A DNA stretch of 64,000 bases from Sphingobium naphthae (GCF_020782235.1 NZ_JAJGNO010000001.1:124001-188000), one strand, 5' to 3'. Positions 8,890 through 18,287 are shown, counted from the first letter of the stretch. Notes: generated by a model not told the origin, from the sequence alone. Numbers and translations are program-made.

Positions 8890-9103
8890 GTGTCGCGGCG
8901 TTCAGGGGACGCTTTGACCGTCAATCCGCGCTTTTTCATCGCAGCGTTTTCCAAGAAAAACGCATGGATGCGCAGTGACGCTCCCCAGGCTTACGCGCTG
9001 CCGCACGCCCTCCCGCGGGCGTTGGATGTCATCCTAGCGTAACAGAGGCGAGTCGTCTCGCCCGAAGCACGCGTTCGGCGCGCGATTGGCGCGGTTCGGC
9101 GCG
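8890..9103. other. Intergenic region without recognised gene
   Basis: No convincing reading frame. Three short hairpins are visible: GCGTTTT with AAAACGC (8944-8963), ACGCCC with GGGCGT near 9004-9022, and GGCGAG-TCGT-CTCGCC (9047-9062). None has a T tract. This is presumably the untranslated tail of the aroC message. Confidence 0.4.
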
Positions 9104-10186
9104 TCAGTCGGCCGCGCGGTCGCCGCACTGGGCGCGGTGGAGCAGCTTCTGGTCGGCCAGGACCAGCGCCATCATCGCTTCCACCACCGGCACGCCGCGG
9201 ATGCCGACGCACGGATCGTGCCGGCCCTTGGTGATGATCTGCGACGCTTCCCCATCGCGGGTCACCGTGTCGACGGGGATGAGGATGGAACTGGTGGGCT
9301 TGAAGGCGACGCGCAGCTTGATCGGCTGGCCAGTCGAAATGCCGCCGGCGATGCCGCCCGCATGGTTGGCCAGAAAGGTCGGGCCGTCGGCGCCCGGGCG
9401 CATCGGATCGGCATTCTGCTCGCCGCGCAGACGCGCCGCTGCAAAGCCATCGCCAATCTCCACCCCCTTGACCGCGTTGATGCTCATCATCGCAGCGGCC
9501 AGTTCGCTGTCGAGCTTGGCATAAAGCGGCGCGCCCCAGCCGGCGGGCACGCCCGCGGCCACGCATTCGACGACAGCGCCGAGCGACGAGCCGTCCAGCC
9601 GCGCGTCATCGACCAGCTTTTCCCAGCGCCGGGCAGCCTGCGCGTCGGGGCAGAAGAACGGGTTTTCGGCGATCTGGGCGGGATCGAAATTCGCATGGTC
9701 GATTCCGTCGCCGCCGATTTCGCTGACATAGGCGAAGATATCGACGTCGGGGATGACGGCGCGCGCCACAGCGCCGGCCGCCACGCGGCTGGCGGTTTCG
9801 CGCGCCGACGACCGGCCGCCGCCGCGATAGTCGCGAAAACCGTATTTGGCGTCATAGGCATAGTCGGCATGGCCGGGGCGATACGCCTTGGCGACGTCCG
9901 AATAATCCTTTGAGCGCTGGTCGGTATTGTCGATCATCAGGCTGATCGGCGTGCCGGTCGTGCGCCCTTCGAACACGCCGGAGAGGATGCGCACGGCGTC
10001 GGGCTCGCGCCGCTGGGTGGTGAATTTCGACGTGCCGGGCTTGCGCAGGTCGAGCCAGGGCTGAATGTCCGCCTCGCTCAGCGCCAGGCCGGGCGGGCAG
10101 CCATCGACCACCGCGCCGATGGCGGGCCCATGGCTTTCACCCCAGGTGGAGAAACGGAAGACGCGACCGAAACTGTTGAAACTCAT
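9104..10186 (-). CDS. aroC: Chorismate synthase
   Basis: Converts 5-enolpyruvylshikimate-3-phosphate to chorismate, the last common step of aromatic amino-acid synthesis, using reduced FMN. The 360 residues match the family length. Signatures are [18 protein letters not shown] near residue 17, [18 protein letters not shown] near 124 and the C-terminal [17 protein letters not shown] block. The start at 10186 overlaps by four bases the stop of the DUF559 gene upstream, so the two are probably translated together. Confidence 0.96.
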   Translation of the reverse strand: MSFNSFGRVFRFSTWGESHGPAIGAVVDGCPPGLALSEADIQPWLDLRKPGTSKFTTQRREPDAVRILSGVFEGRTTGTPISLMIDNTDQRSKDYSDVAKAYRPGHADYAYDAKYGFRDYRGGGRSSARETASRVAAGAVARAVIPDVDIFAYVSEIGGDGIDHANFDPAQIAENPFFCPDAQAARRWEKLVDDARLDGSSLGAVVECVAAGVPAGWGAPLYAKLDSELAAAMMSINAVKGVEIGDGFAAARLRGEQNADPMRPGADGPTFLANHAGGIAGGISTGQPIKLRVAFKPTSSILIPVDTVTRDGEASQIITKGRHDPCVGIRGVPVVEAMMALVLADQKLLHRAQCGDRAAD

Positions 10187-10608
10187 TGCCCCCTCTCCCC
10201 GTGAGGGAGAGGGAGGGACCCGCTCGGCGGAGCCGAGTGGGAGGGTGAGGGATTTTCACGCGCCGTCATCAAAATCGTCTCCAACACCCCGTCCAGATTA
10301 TCCATCACATCCGCATTGCAGAAGCGCAGCACATGGAAGCCTGCCCCGCGCAAAACCTGCGACCGATGCTGATCGGCTGCTTCCCTAGCGGCATGACTAT
10401 CACCGTCAACTTCAATGACCAGCTTGAGGTCGGCGGCATAAAAATCCGCGATATAAGCACATAGCCAGACTTGGCGACGGAATTTGATGTCGCTGAGCTG
10501 CCGGTTGCGCAGCTTAGCCCAGAGCCTTTTTTCCGGTTGAGTCGGATCGCGACGCAAGGCGCGAACCCTCATCAGGGACTCTGGCCGGTCAGGATCGGGT
10601 CGTCGCAT
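10183..10608 (-). CDS. DUF559 (endonuclease-like, PD-(D/E)XK fold) protein
   Basis: A 141-residue protein of the DUF559 family, related to very-short-patch-repair endonucleases. Seen: the [10 protein letters not shown]-type N-terminal block near residue 30, [15 protein letters not shown] near 43 and the VIEVDGDSH core near 65 with the acidic residues of the nuclease fold. The last ~23 residues are encoded by an intergenic repeat (10189-10251), so the native C-terminus probably ended earlier. Both ends of the gene abut copies of the same repeat. Biological role unknown. Confidence 0.8.
   Translation of the reverse strand: MRRPDPDRPESLMRVRALRRDPTQPEKRLWAKLRNRQLSDIKFRRQVWLCAYIADFYAADLKLVIEVDGDSHAAREAADQHRSQVLRGAGFHVLRFCNADVMDNLDGVLETILMTARENPSPSHSAPPSGSLPLPHGERGQ
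10189..10251. repeat. Sphingomonad-type palindromic intergenic repeat, copy 1
   Basis: Two hairpins: CCCTCTCCC with GGGAGAGGG (10191-10213) and CTCGGC-GGA-GCCGAG (10223-10237), followed by GGGAGGGTGAGGG. It overlaps the end of the DUF559 reading frame. A related copy in opposite orientation lies at 10611-10670, and a looser relative at 21054-21180. Confidence 0.75.
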
Positions 10609-10610
10609 TG

Positions 10611-10670
10611 CCCCCTCACCTTCCCACCGCTTCGCGGCGGGCCCCTCCCTCTCCCCCGAGGGGAGAGGGG
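10611..10670. repeat. Sphingomonad-type palindromic intergenic repeat, copy 2
   Basis: Contains CCCTCACC, a small CCGC-TTC-GCGG hairpin, and a 10-bp stem CCCTCTCCCC-CGA-GGGGAGAGGG (10647-10669). It lies between fabI and the DUF559 gene and is inverted relative to the copy at 10189-10251. The long stem next to the fabI stop may act as a terminator or mRNA stabiliser. Confidence 0.75.
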
Positions 10671-10678
10671 ATCTTGAT

Positions 10679-11485
10679 TTACTTGTCCAGCGCGATGTCC
10701 GGTGCGTCTTCGGCCTTCATGCCGATGACGTTGTAGCCGGCATCGACATGATGGATTTCACCGGTCACGCCGGCCGCCAGGTCGGACAGGAGATAGAGGC
10801 CCGCGCCGCCTACATCCTCGATCGTCACGTTGCGGCGTAGCGGCGAGTTCAATTCGTTCCATTTGAGGATGTAGCGGAAATCGCCAATGCCGCTGGCGGC
10901 GAGCGTCTTGATCGGGCCGGCGGAGATGGCGTTGACCCGGATATTTTCGGGCCCCAGGTCCATCGCCAGATATTTGACGCTGGTTTCCAGCGCCGCCTTG
11001 GCCACGCCCATGACGTTGTAATGCGGAATGACCTTTTCCGCGCCATAATAGCTGAGCGTCAGGATGCTGCCGCCATTGGGCATCAGCGCGCGGGCGCGCT
11101 TGGTGACAGCGACGAAGCTGTAGGCCGACACGTTCATGGTCAGCAGGAAATTGTCGAGGCTGGTGTCGACATAGAGGCCGCGCAGCTCATTCTTGTCGGA
11201 AAAGCCGATCGCGTGGACGACGAAGTCGAGCCCGCCCCAGCGCTGCTCGATCTGCGCGAAGGCGGCGTCGAGCTTGTCCATGTCGGTGACGTCGCAGTCG
11301 ATCAGGAAGTCGGAACCGACTTGCTCGGCGAGCGGCCGCACGCGCTTGGCCAGCGCATCGCCCTGATAGGAGAAGGCGAGTTCCGCACCCTGGGCGTGAA
11401 GCTGCTTGGCGATGCCCCAGGCCAGCGACTTGTCGTTGGCCAGCCCCATGATGAGGCCGCGCTTTCCTGCCATCAAGCCTGTCAT
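10679..11485 (-). CDS. fabI: Enoyl-[acyl-carrier-protein] reductase (NADH) FabI
   Basis: Final reductive step of each fatty-acid elongation cycle in the cytoplasm. It has 268 residues, the normal length, in an SDR fold. Seen: the N-terminus LMAGKRGLIMGLANDKSLAWG, the diverged catalytic motif with SYYGAEKVIPHYNVMGVAK near 150-168 (Tyr-x6-Lys), and the substrate loop RVNAISAGPIKTLAASGI near 188. This is the target class of triclosan and isoniazid-type inhibitors. Its start overlaps the yihY stop by four bases, as in a shared operon. Confidence 0.96.
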   Translation of the reverse strand: MTGLMAGKRGLIMGLANDKSLAWGIAKQLHAQGAELAFSYQGDALAKRVRPLAEQVGSDFLIDCDVTDMDKLDAAFAQIEQRWGGLDFVVHAIGFSDKNELRGLYVDTSLDNFLLTMNVSAYSFVAVTKRARALMPNGGSILTLSYYGAEKVIPHYNVMGVAKAALETSVKYLAMDLGPENIRVNAISAGPIKTLAASGIGDFRYILKWNELNSPLRRNVTIEDVGGAGLYLLSDLAAGVTGEIHHVDAGYNVIGMKAEDAPDIALDK

Positions 11486-12447
11486 ATCGTCGTTCCGTTC
11501 CCTTTGTCCTGCGCGGTCGCGTCAGCCTCCTCTTCGGGAAATTCCGCCAGCGCCGCGTTCAATTCGGCGCCAATTACCACGCCAAGCCCGACGAGAAAGA
11601 AAAAAATGAGCGTGATCATGACGCCCGCGAGGCTGCCATAGGTGCGCCCATAGCCGCCCAGCAGCGACAAGGTGGGCGGTAGCAGCAGCACCGTTCCATA
11701 CCACCAGAGCGCGGTCGCGACCGCCCCCGGCCATTTGGGAAAGCAGCGATCCTTATAGGCCGTGGGGGTCAGCGCGACATAAAGCGACCAGAGGGCGACG
11801 CACAAGATGCCCATCGGCACCAGGCGGGCGGAAGCGACGAGCGCGATCGCCTCGTCCGCCCAGGGCAGGATGCGGTGCAGGAACTGGTCGACGCCGGTGA
11901 TCACGATCTGCAGCGAGAAGGCGAACATGACGGCGAAGACGCTGACCAGCGTGATGCCGATCGCGCCGAGGCGATAGCGCCAGAAGGGCTTGGTGCTGCG
12001 GGTGCCATAGGCGCGGCGCAATATGTCGCGGATCGTTTCTATCAGGCTTCCGACGGTCCACAGGCCGACCAGCCCGCCCAGCCACAGCAACGGTCCGCTG
12101 CGCGCGGTGAGCACGTCGCTGATCGGCTGGCGCACCACATCAGCGACGCCGCGCGGCACGGTGTAGAGAAAGGCGTTGACCGCAGCGACGCCGTCCTGCG
12201 TGCGGCCGAATATGCTCGCCACCGCCGCCGCGACGATGAAGAACGGAAAGAGCGTCATCAGCGACAGATAGGCAAGATTGCCGGCGTGAATGAAACCGTC
12301 GCTATAGGTGCCGACGGCCACGCGCTTGGCGACTTCGAACAGATGCGATCCGGGGCGGACGCGGTCGATCTGCCGGTGAAAATGCGCCCGTGCCTCCCGC
12401 GCCATCTGGCGACGCTGCTCGGGCGACAGGGGCGAGGGCATCGGCAT
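11482..12447 (-). CDS. YihY/virulence factor BrkB family membrane protein
   Basis: A 321-residue inner-membrane protein with about six spans. Signatures are the GNLAYLSLMTLFPFFIV stretch near residue 57 and the conserved C-terminal YGSLAGVMITLIFFF block near 265. The family was once annotated as RNase BN; that assignment is wrong, and no function is established. The acidic tail (FPEEEADATAQDKGN) precedes the overlap with fabI. ATG at 12447 is used; ATG at 12405 is an alternative. Confidence 0.85.
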   Translation of the reverse strand: MPMPSPLSPEQRRQMAREARAHFHRQIDRVRPGSHLFEVAKRVAVGTYSDGFIHAGNLAYLSLMTLFPFFIVAAAVASIFGRTQDGVAAVNAFLYTVPRGVADVVRQPISDVLTARSGPLLWLGGLVGLWTVGSLIETIRDILRRAYGTRSTKPFWRYRLGAIGITLVSVFAVMFAFSLQIVITGVDQFLHRILPWADEAIALVASARLVPMGILCVALWSLYVALTPTAYKDRCFPKWPGAVATALWWYGTVLLLPPTLSLLGGYGRTYGSLAGVMITLIFFFLVGLGVVIGAELNAALAEFPEEEADATAQDKGNGTTI

Positions 12448-12533
12448 GCGCGGTCAGCGACGCGTCGCGACGGACGGACGCGGATCGCCGCCGCTCCGCC
12501 GCGGCTGGCGCAAGAGCTGCGCCGCGCCGGGCA

Positions 12534-13475
12534 CTAGACCCCCAGCGACGCGCGCACCGCGCGACCGTCGGTCCAGCCTTCGACAAAGGCGGTGAGCGCT
12601 GGATCGTCGGCGGGCAGATCGATCTGGAGCGTCACCAGCTGGTCGCCGCGGCGGCCATCCTTGCCGGAAAAGCCCTTGCCGCGCAGGCGCAGCGTCTTGC
12701 CCGAGGATGCGCCGGGCGGGATGCCCAGCAGGACCGGGCCGTCGACGGTCGGCACCTTGACCTTGCCGCCCTTCACCGCCTCATCCAGGGTGATCGGCAG
12801 ATCGAGCAGCACATTGTCGCCGTCGCGCGTGAAGAAGGGATGCGGCTTCACCTCGATCGTGACGATCGCGTCGCCCGCGCCGCCCGGCCCCGCCTGCCCC
12901 TTGCCCGACAGGCGCATCTGCGTGCCGGTTTCCACGCCGGCGGGCAGCTTGAGGTCGATGGTCTTGCCATCCTGCAGCGTGATGCGCTGGGGCGCCAGGG
13001 TAGCGGCATCGGTGAACTGCACCGCCAGCCTGTAGGCGACATTGGCGCCCTTCTGCGGCGGCGCCTGCCGGCCAAAGCCGCCGCCAAAGCCCGCGCCGCC
13101 ACCGGCCCGGCGGCCCGCGCCCCCGAACAGCCCTTCGAAAATATCGCCGAAATCCGCGCCGCCTTCGCCAAAGTCGAAATGGGCGGACTGGCCGCCCGGA
13201 CCGCCGCGAAAGCCACCATTGCCGCCGCCGCCAAAGCCGAAGGGCGCGGTGGGATTGCCCTCCGCGTCGATCTCGCCCCGGTCGAAGCGCGCGCGCTTGT
13301 CCTTGTCGGACAGAAGATCATAGGCGTTGGTCGCGGCGGAAAATTTCTCCGCCGCCTGGGGATTGTCCTTGTTCCGGTCGGGATGCAGTTCCTTGGCCAG
13401 CTTGCGATAGGCGGACTTGATCTCCGCCTCGCTGGCGCTGCGGGCTACGCCCAGAGTGGAATAGGGATCGGCCAT
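12534..13475 (-). CDS. DnaJ C-terminal domain co-chaperone (CbpA-like)
   Basis: A 313-residue Hsp40 of the type lacking zinc fingers. The J domain occupies residues 1-65, with the HPD motif as LHPDRNKDN near 33. A Gly/Phe-rich linker (about 75-130) is followed by two beta-rich peptide-binding domains (about 140-305). It stimulates DnaK-type chaperones. It differs from canonical DnaJ by having no CxxCxGxG repeats. Divergent from pdxH with 139 bases between starts. Confidence 0.9.
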   Translation of the reverse strand: MADPYSTLGVARSASEAEIKSAYRKLAKELHPDRNKDNPQAAEKFSAATNAYDLLSDKDKRARFDRGEIDAEGNPTAPFGFGGGGNGGFRGGPGGQSAHFDFGEGGADFGDIFEGLFGGAGRRAGGGAGFGGGFGRQAPPQKGANVAYRLAVQFTDAATLAPQRITLQDGKTIDLKLPAGVETGTQMRLSGKGQAGPGGAGDAIVTIEVKPHPFFTRDGDNVLLDLPITLDEAVKGGKVKVPTVDGPVLLGIPPGASSGKTLRLRGKGFSGKDGRRGDQLVTLQIDLPADDPALTAFVEGWTDGRAVRASLGV

Positions 13476-13614
13476 TCATCCTACCTGTTGCAAAAAAGCA
13501 TCACTTGACGCCTATGTGGACGATGCTGGGCGCACATTCAAGACGCGGATGCAGCCCATGTCCATCCGTAGCGCCCATATCGACAGGCTGCGATCGCCTG
13601 CCTAGAAGAAGCGC

Positions 13615-14190
13615 ATGACCGACCCCTTCGCCCTGTTCGACGCCTGGTATGCCGAGGCCCGCGATACCGAGATCAATGACAGCAACGCCATGGCGCTGGC
13701 CACGGCGGACGCGCGCGGACGCCCGTCGGTGCGGATGGTGCTGCTGAAAGGACATGGGCCGGACGGCTTCATCTTCTACACCAATTTCGAGGGGCGCAAG
13801 GCCAGCGAACTGCTGGACAATCCCCATGCCGCCCTGCTGTTCCACTGGAAGTCGCTGCGCCGCCAGATCCGCGTCGAGGGCGCGGTCGGCGCGGTCGATG
13901 ACGCGACCGCCGACGCCTATTTTGCGAGCCGAAGCCGCGATAGCCAGCTGGGCGCCTGGGCGTCCGACCAGTCCCGCCCGCTGCCCGACCGGCGAGTCTT
14001 CATGGACCGGTTCGAGGAGGTGAGCGCCCGTTTCGAAGGCGGCCCGGTGCCGCGCCCGCCGCACTGGTCGGGCTTTCGCGTCACCCCCGAACGCATCGAA
14101 TTCTGGCAGGATCGCGCGCATCGCCTGCATGAGCGCCGCCTGTTCGAGCGCGATGGCGACGCCTGGCGCGAAGGGCTGCTCTATCCCTGA
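13615..14190 (+). CDS. pdxH: Pyridoxine/pyridoxamine 5'-phosphate oxidase
   Basis: FMN-dependent last step of pyridoxal 5'-phosphate synthesis and salvage, in the cytoplasm. It has 191 residues. Signatures are RPSVRMVLLKG near residue 38, FIFYTNFEGRKASEL near 52, the SRDSQLGAWASDQS substrate loop near 105, and the C-terminal Arg/His block HRLHERRLF near 165 with GLLYP at the end. The start ATG at 13615 fits the family N-terminus. Confidence 0.95.
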   Translation: MTDPFALFDAWYAEARDTEINDSNAMALATADARGRPSVRMVLLKGHGPDGFIFYTNFEGRKASELLDNPHAALLFHWKSLRRQIRVEGAVGAVDDATADAYFASRSRDSQLGAWASDQSRPLPDRRVFMDRFEEVSARFEGGPVPRPPHWSGFRVTPERIEFWQDRAHRLHERRLFERDGDAWREGLLYP

Positions 14191-14373
14191 CAAATGCCGT
14201 TAGCGCCTGACCGAGCGGAAAAAGCGGGCGCGGAAAGACGGCCCTGCTTCGTCTTCCCTCATGCGACTGGACGCGCGCAATTGCCGCGCGGCCATGCGCC
14301 TGTTAGGTGTCTGCGCCTGACAGACGTAAAAATAAGGCGGGGGCGCGCTCGCGGGCGGCCTTAGAGGAATTTG

Positions 14374-15705
14374 ATGCGAAACAGACTGACGGCGTTCATC
14401 CTCATCGGCATGGTCGCGGGGGTGCTGACCGGCTTCGTGGCCAATCTCTGGGTCGGGGGCGATGAAGCCACGGCGAAGGATGTGGCCGGCTATTTCCACC
14501 TGCTCGCCGACATCTTCCTCCACCTCATCAAGATGATCATCGCGCCGCTGGTCTTTTCCACGCTGGTCGCGGGCATCGCCCATATGGGCGACAGCGCTGC
14601 GCTCGGCCGGATCGGCGGGCGGGCGCTCGCCTGGTTCATCATCGCGAGCCTCATTTCGCTGAGCCTGGGCCTCCTCTTCGTCAATTTCTTCCAGCCGGGC
14701 GCGGGGCTGAACCTGGTGCGGTCGGGCGTCGATGCGGGCGTGAGCACCGAAGGGCTCAATTTCCGCGACTTCGTCCTCCACATCTTCCCGACGTCGATGA
14801 TCGGCGCGATGGCGGAAAATTCGATCCTGCAGATCGTCGTCTTCTCGCTGTTCGTGGGCGTCGCGCTGACCGCGATCGGCGACAAGGGCAAGCCGATCGT
14901 CACGGTGATCGAGGCGATGGTCGAGCTGATGCTGCAAGTGACGGGCTATGTCATGCGCGTCGCCCCGCTGGCGGTGTTCGGCGCGCTCGCCTCCTCCGTC
15001 ACGGTGCAGGGGCTGGGCGTTTTGCGGACCTATGGCGAGCTGGTCGGCGAATTCTACATCGCCATCTTCTGCCTGTGGATCTTGCTGTTCCTGGCCGGAT
15101 CGCTGTTCCTGGGCAAGCGGATGATCAAGCTGATCCGCTATGTCCGCGAACCGATCCTGATCGCCTTTTCAACCGCCTCGTCCGAGGCGGCCTATCCCAA
15201 GATGCTGGAGCAGCTGGACCGGTTCGGCGTGCCGCGCCGCATCTACAGCTTCGTGCTGCCGCTGGGCTACAGCTTCAACCTCGACGGGTCGATGATGTAT
15301 GCGACCTTCGCCACCATCTTCATCGCCCAGGCCTATGGCATCGACCTGCCGATCATGACGCAGATCACCATCCTGCTGGTGCTGATGGTGACCAGCAAGG
15401 GCATCGCAGCCGTGCCGCGCGCCAGCCTGGTCGTCGTGGCCGCGACGCTGGGCCAGTTCGACCTGCCGGTCGAGGGCATCGCCTTCATTCTGGCGGTCGA
15501 TCATTTCATGGATATGGGCCGCACGGCGACCAATGTGCTGGGCAACGCCATCGCGACGTCGGTCATCACCAAATGGGAAGGCATGCTGGAGGTCGAGGAG
15601 CCCGAATATGTGCCCCATCCCAAGGCGCCCGCGCACACGTCCGCCCATGGCCGCGCCGGGCTGGAGCTGGGGCCCGACATGGTGGACGAAGCGCGCAAGG
15701 GGTAG
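14374..15705 (+). CDS. Dicarboxylate/amino acid:cation symporter (DAACS), copy 1
   Basis: Inner-membrane Na+/H+-coupled symporter of the GltP/DctA family, 443 residues, with about eight spans plus two re-entrant loops. The first loop reads FSTASSEAAYP (family SSS motif with SSE) near residue 265, and the NMDGT-type motif is NLDGS near 300. It carries a longer, soluble C-terminal tail than its neighbour. Start ATG at 14374 has GAGGA 5-9 bases upstream; a TTG directly before it is in frame. A paralogue lies at 16790 and a bestrophin between them. Substrate not deducible. Confidence 0.88.
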   Translation: MRNRLTAFILIGMVAGVLTGFVANLWVGGDEATAKDVAGYFHLLADIFLHLIKMIIAPLVFSTLVAGIAHMGDSAALGRIGGRALAWFIIASLISLSLGLLFVNFFQPGAGLNLVRSGVDAGVSTEGLNFRDFVLHIFPTSMIGAMAENSILQIVVFSLFVGVALTAIGDKGKPIVTVIEAMVELMLQVTGYVMRVAPLAVFGALASSVTVQGLGVLRTYGELVGEFYIAIFCLWILLFLAGSLFLGKRMIKLIRYVREPILIAFSTASSEAAYPKMLEQLDRFGVPRRIYSFVLPLGYSFNLDGSMMYATFATIFIAQAYGIDLPIMTQITILLVLMVTSKGIAAVPRASLVVVAATLGQFDLPVEGIAFILAVDHFMDMGRTATNVLGNAIATSVITKWEGMLEVEEPEYVPHPKAPAHTSAHGRAGLELGPDMVDEARKG

Positions 15706-15759
15706 GAAGGCGCTGCATGCCCGCTGCCCGGCGCAAAGGCGGGGTAACGGGCGGCGCGA

Positions 15760-16644
15760 TCACCACAGCACGCCCTTGACCGGCTTGTGCGGCTCCGGCG
15801 CGGGGTCGCCGATCGCCTGAAGCAGGTCGATCTCGATCGTGCGGCACATCGCCGTCATCGGCACGTCATGCACGGTGTCGGCGAAGGGATCGGTCAGATC
15901 ATCGCCGATGCGCAGCACCGCCAGGAACATCAGCCCCGCCACGGTGGAGCCAAGCGGGGTCGCGAAACCCAGCGTCTCCACCAGCCCGATCGGCAGCGCG
16001 ATGCAGAAAATGTGGGTGAAGATGGTCGGCAGGAAGCGATATTGCACCGGCAGCGGCGTGTTCTTGAGCCGCTCCATGCCGCCCTGGGCATTGGCGATGT
16101 CGACCAACACAGCTTCCATCTGCGTCTGCTGGATGGTGTCGATCATGCCTTCGCGCCGGGCCATGTCGATCCGGCGGCCGGTGCTGTCGAGCAGGCCATT
16201 GGCGGCATTGACGCGGGCCAGCGCCTTGCCCGTGTCCTGTTCCTCCAGGAATTTGGTGACGTCTTCGCCAATCGGCTGACGGCGCAGCTGGCAGCGCAGC
16301 GCGTTCACATAGGCGATCTGCCGCTTGACGATTTCCCGCTTCAGGTCGCGCGCCTGCGGATCGGGCAGGAAATTGCGCGCGGCGCGCGCGATGTTGCGCG
16401 ACGCGTTGATCATCGCGCCCCAGAGCACGCGCCCTTCCCACCAGCGCTGGTAGGAACTGTTCGACCGAAAGCCCAGAAACAGGGCCAGCGCCGAGCCGAA
16501 GATGGTGAGCGGCAGTTCGGGCGCGTGGAAGGGCAGCAGATAATAGGTCACTGTCACCGCGCAGTCCCAGATGAAGAGGATCGTCAGCGGCTTCCATACT
16601 TCGGACGCGATGCGGCGCAGGCTGGGAACGGGATCAACAATCAT
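15760..16644 (-). CDS. Bestrophin family ion channel (UPF0187)
   Basis: A 294-residue membrane protein of the bestrophin/UPF0187 family, which forms pentameric chloride or cation channels. Seen: two N-terminal spans, the GFRSNSSYQRWWEGR motif near residue 60 that defines the family, and the C-terminal DPFADTVHDVPMTAMCRTIE block near 257. Start ATG at 16644 has CGGAGA 7 bases upstream; upstream in-frame starts would add a basic, unconserved extension. It is transcribed against the flanking symporters. Confidence 0.88.
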   Translation of the reverse strand: MIVDPVPSLRRIASEVWKPLTILFIWDCAVTVTYYLLPFHAPELPLTIFGSALALFLGFRSNSSYQRWWEGRVLWGAMINASRNIARAARNFLPDPQARDLKREIVKRQIAYVNALRCQLRRQPIGEDVTKFLEEQDTGKALARVNAANGLLDSTGRRIDMARREGMIDTIQQTQMEAVLVDIANAQGGMERLKNTPLPVQYRFLPTIFTHIFCIALPIGLVETLGFATPLGSTVAGLMFLAVLRIGDDLTDPFADTVHDVPMTAMCRTIEIDLLQAIGDPAPEPHKPVKGVLW

Positions 16645-16789
16645 GAACGTCTCCGGCAATGAAAGGACGCAACGCGCCCGGCGGCGCAAATGCTCCGTCG
16701 ATGTCATGGCGAAACGAAATGTCATGCATGCGGCAACCGCAGCAACATCGACACGTTAGTCCTGCACCATCCCCCAGCGGAGCCGCCGC

Positions 16790-18112
16790 GTGACCAGCGA
16801 CATGAGCAGCAGCACGGCCGAAGAGCGCAGGAAGAAGGCGGCCCGCACGCTTCAATGGCAGATGCTGGCCGGGTTCGTCATCGGGCTGACGCTGGGCCTT
16901 GCGACCTATATGGCCGCGCCGGACGCCGCATGGGTGGATCAGGTCACGCGCTATGTGACGGGGCCGGTCGGGCAGATATTCCTGCGCCTGCTGTTCATGC
17001 TGGTCATCCCGCTGCTGGTGTCCGCGCTGATCGTGGGCATCGCCGAAATGGGCGAACTGCGCTCGCTGCAGCGCGTGGGCGTGCGGACGCTGCTGTACAC
17101 GTTGGTCGTGTCGGGCATCGCCGTGGTGCTGAGCCTGGTGATCGTCAACCTGCTGCGCCCGGGCGCCGGGGTCGATCCGGCCGACGCGCAGGCGATGCTG
17201 GCCAATGCAGGCCAGGGCGCCCAAGCGATCCTGGCGCGCGGCGCCGAGACGTCGAGCGGCATGGACGCCTTCCTGCGGATCATCCCGGACAATGTCATCG
17301 GCGCGATGGCCGAAAACGACATATTGGCCGTCATGGTCTTCGCTCTCTTCTTCGGCATCGGCCTGGTGCTGGTGCAGACGGAGCAGTCGCGCATCCTGCT
17401 GACCGCCATGGAAGGGCTGTTCGAGGTGACGATGCGCCTCATCGGCATCGTCATCCGCCTGGCGCCGATCGCCATCGCCTGCTTCATGTTCAACCTGGCG
17501 GCGCAGTTCGGCTGGGACCTGCTGGTGCGCCTGTCCGCCTATGTCGGCGTGGTGCTGCTGGCGCTGGGCATCCAGATGTTCGGCGTTTTTTCGCTGCTGC
17601 TGCTGTTCCTGGCGCGGCGATCGCCCTTGCGCTTCTTCGCGGCCGTGCAGGAAGCGACGGTCATGGCCTTCGCCACCGCATCGTCCAATGCGACGCTTCC
17701 GACCGCGCTGCGGGTGGCGGAGGACAATCTGCGCCTGCCCCGCCGGATTTCCCGCTTCGTCCTCACCATCGGCGCCACCGCCAACCAGAATGGCACGGCG
17801 ATGTTCGAAGGCATCACCGTCATTTTCCTGGCGCAGTTCTTCCATGTCGAGCTCAGCCTGACGCAGCAGGTGATGGTGATGCTGGTGTGCATATTGGGCG
17901 GGGTCGGCACGGCGGGCGTGCCGGCGGGGTCGCTGCCGGTGGTCGCGATGATCCTGGGCATGGTCGGCGTGCCCCCGGCCGGCATCGGGCTGGTGCTGGG
18001 CGTCGACCGCTTCCTCGACATGTGCCGCACGGCGCTCAACGTCACCGGCGACCTGGTGGCGGCGACAGTGATCGCGGCGGGGGAGAAGGACCCTCCCCCG
18101 GCCGCTACCTGA
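16790..18112 (+). CDS. Dicarboxylate/amino acid:cation symporter (DAACS), copy 2
   Basis: Second GltP-like symporter, 440 residues. The first re-entrant loop reads FATASSNATLPTAL near residue 303, and the NMDGT-type motif is NQNGTAMF near 337. This variant suggests a different substrate from copy 1. A GTG start at 16790 is preferred because CGGAG lies 8 bases before it; ATG at 16802 is the alternative. The stop overlaps by eight bases the end of a convergent small gene at 18105. Confidence 0.88.
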   Translation: MTSDMSSSTAEERRKKAARTLQWQMLAGFVIGLTLGLATYMAAPDAAWVDQVTRYVTGPVGQIFLRLLFMLVIPLLVSALIVGIAEMGELRSLQRVGVRTLLYTLVVSGIAVVLSLVIVNLLRPGAGVDPADAQAMLANAGQGAQAILARGAETSSGMDAFLRIIPDNVIGAMAENDILAVMVFALFFGIGLVLVQTEQSRILLTAMEGLFEVTMRLIGIVIRLAPIAIACFMFNLAAQFGWDLLVRLSAYVGVVLLALGIQMFGVFSLLLLFLARRSPLRFFAAVQEATVMAFATASSNATLPTALRVAEDNLRLPRRISRFVLTIGATANQNGTAMFEGITVIFLAQFFHVELSLTQQVMVMLVCILGGVGTAGVPAGSLPVVAMILGMVGVPPAGIGLVLGVDRFLDMCRTALNVTGDLVAATVIAAGEKDPPPAAT

Positions 18113-18287
18113 GCTTGGCGATCGACAGCCCGTCCTGCTTGGCGCGGGCCTTGACCGACTCCTCGCTGCGGGTGAGCGCCTTGGCGATGGCCTTCAGGGC
18201 CATCCCCTTCTTGGCGAGGCTGTGCAGCTTCTGGATCTCGTCCGCGGTCCAGGGCTGCTTGTGCCGTTCGAAACGTTCACCCGCCAT
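18105..18287 (-). CDS. Small SANT/Myb-like helix-turn-helix protein (60 aa)
   Basis: A 60-residue basic protein containing one Myb/SANT-like or HTH helical bundle: the Trp-anchored PWTADEIQKLHSLAKKGM, then a recognition-like part ALTRSEESVKARAKQDG. It begins 5 bases after the purA stop on the same strand, so it is probably translated from the purA message. A DNA-binding role is inferred from the domain shape only. Confidence 0.7.
   Translation of the reverse strand: MAGERFERHKQPWTADEIQKLHSLAKKGMALKAIAKALTRSEESVKARAKQDGLSIAKLR

Noticed and set aside
8512-9042. 176-codon plus-strand frame at the start of the SLC13 gene
   Set aside because: Mostly antisense to the transporter; the part beyond it has no coding signature.
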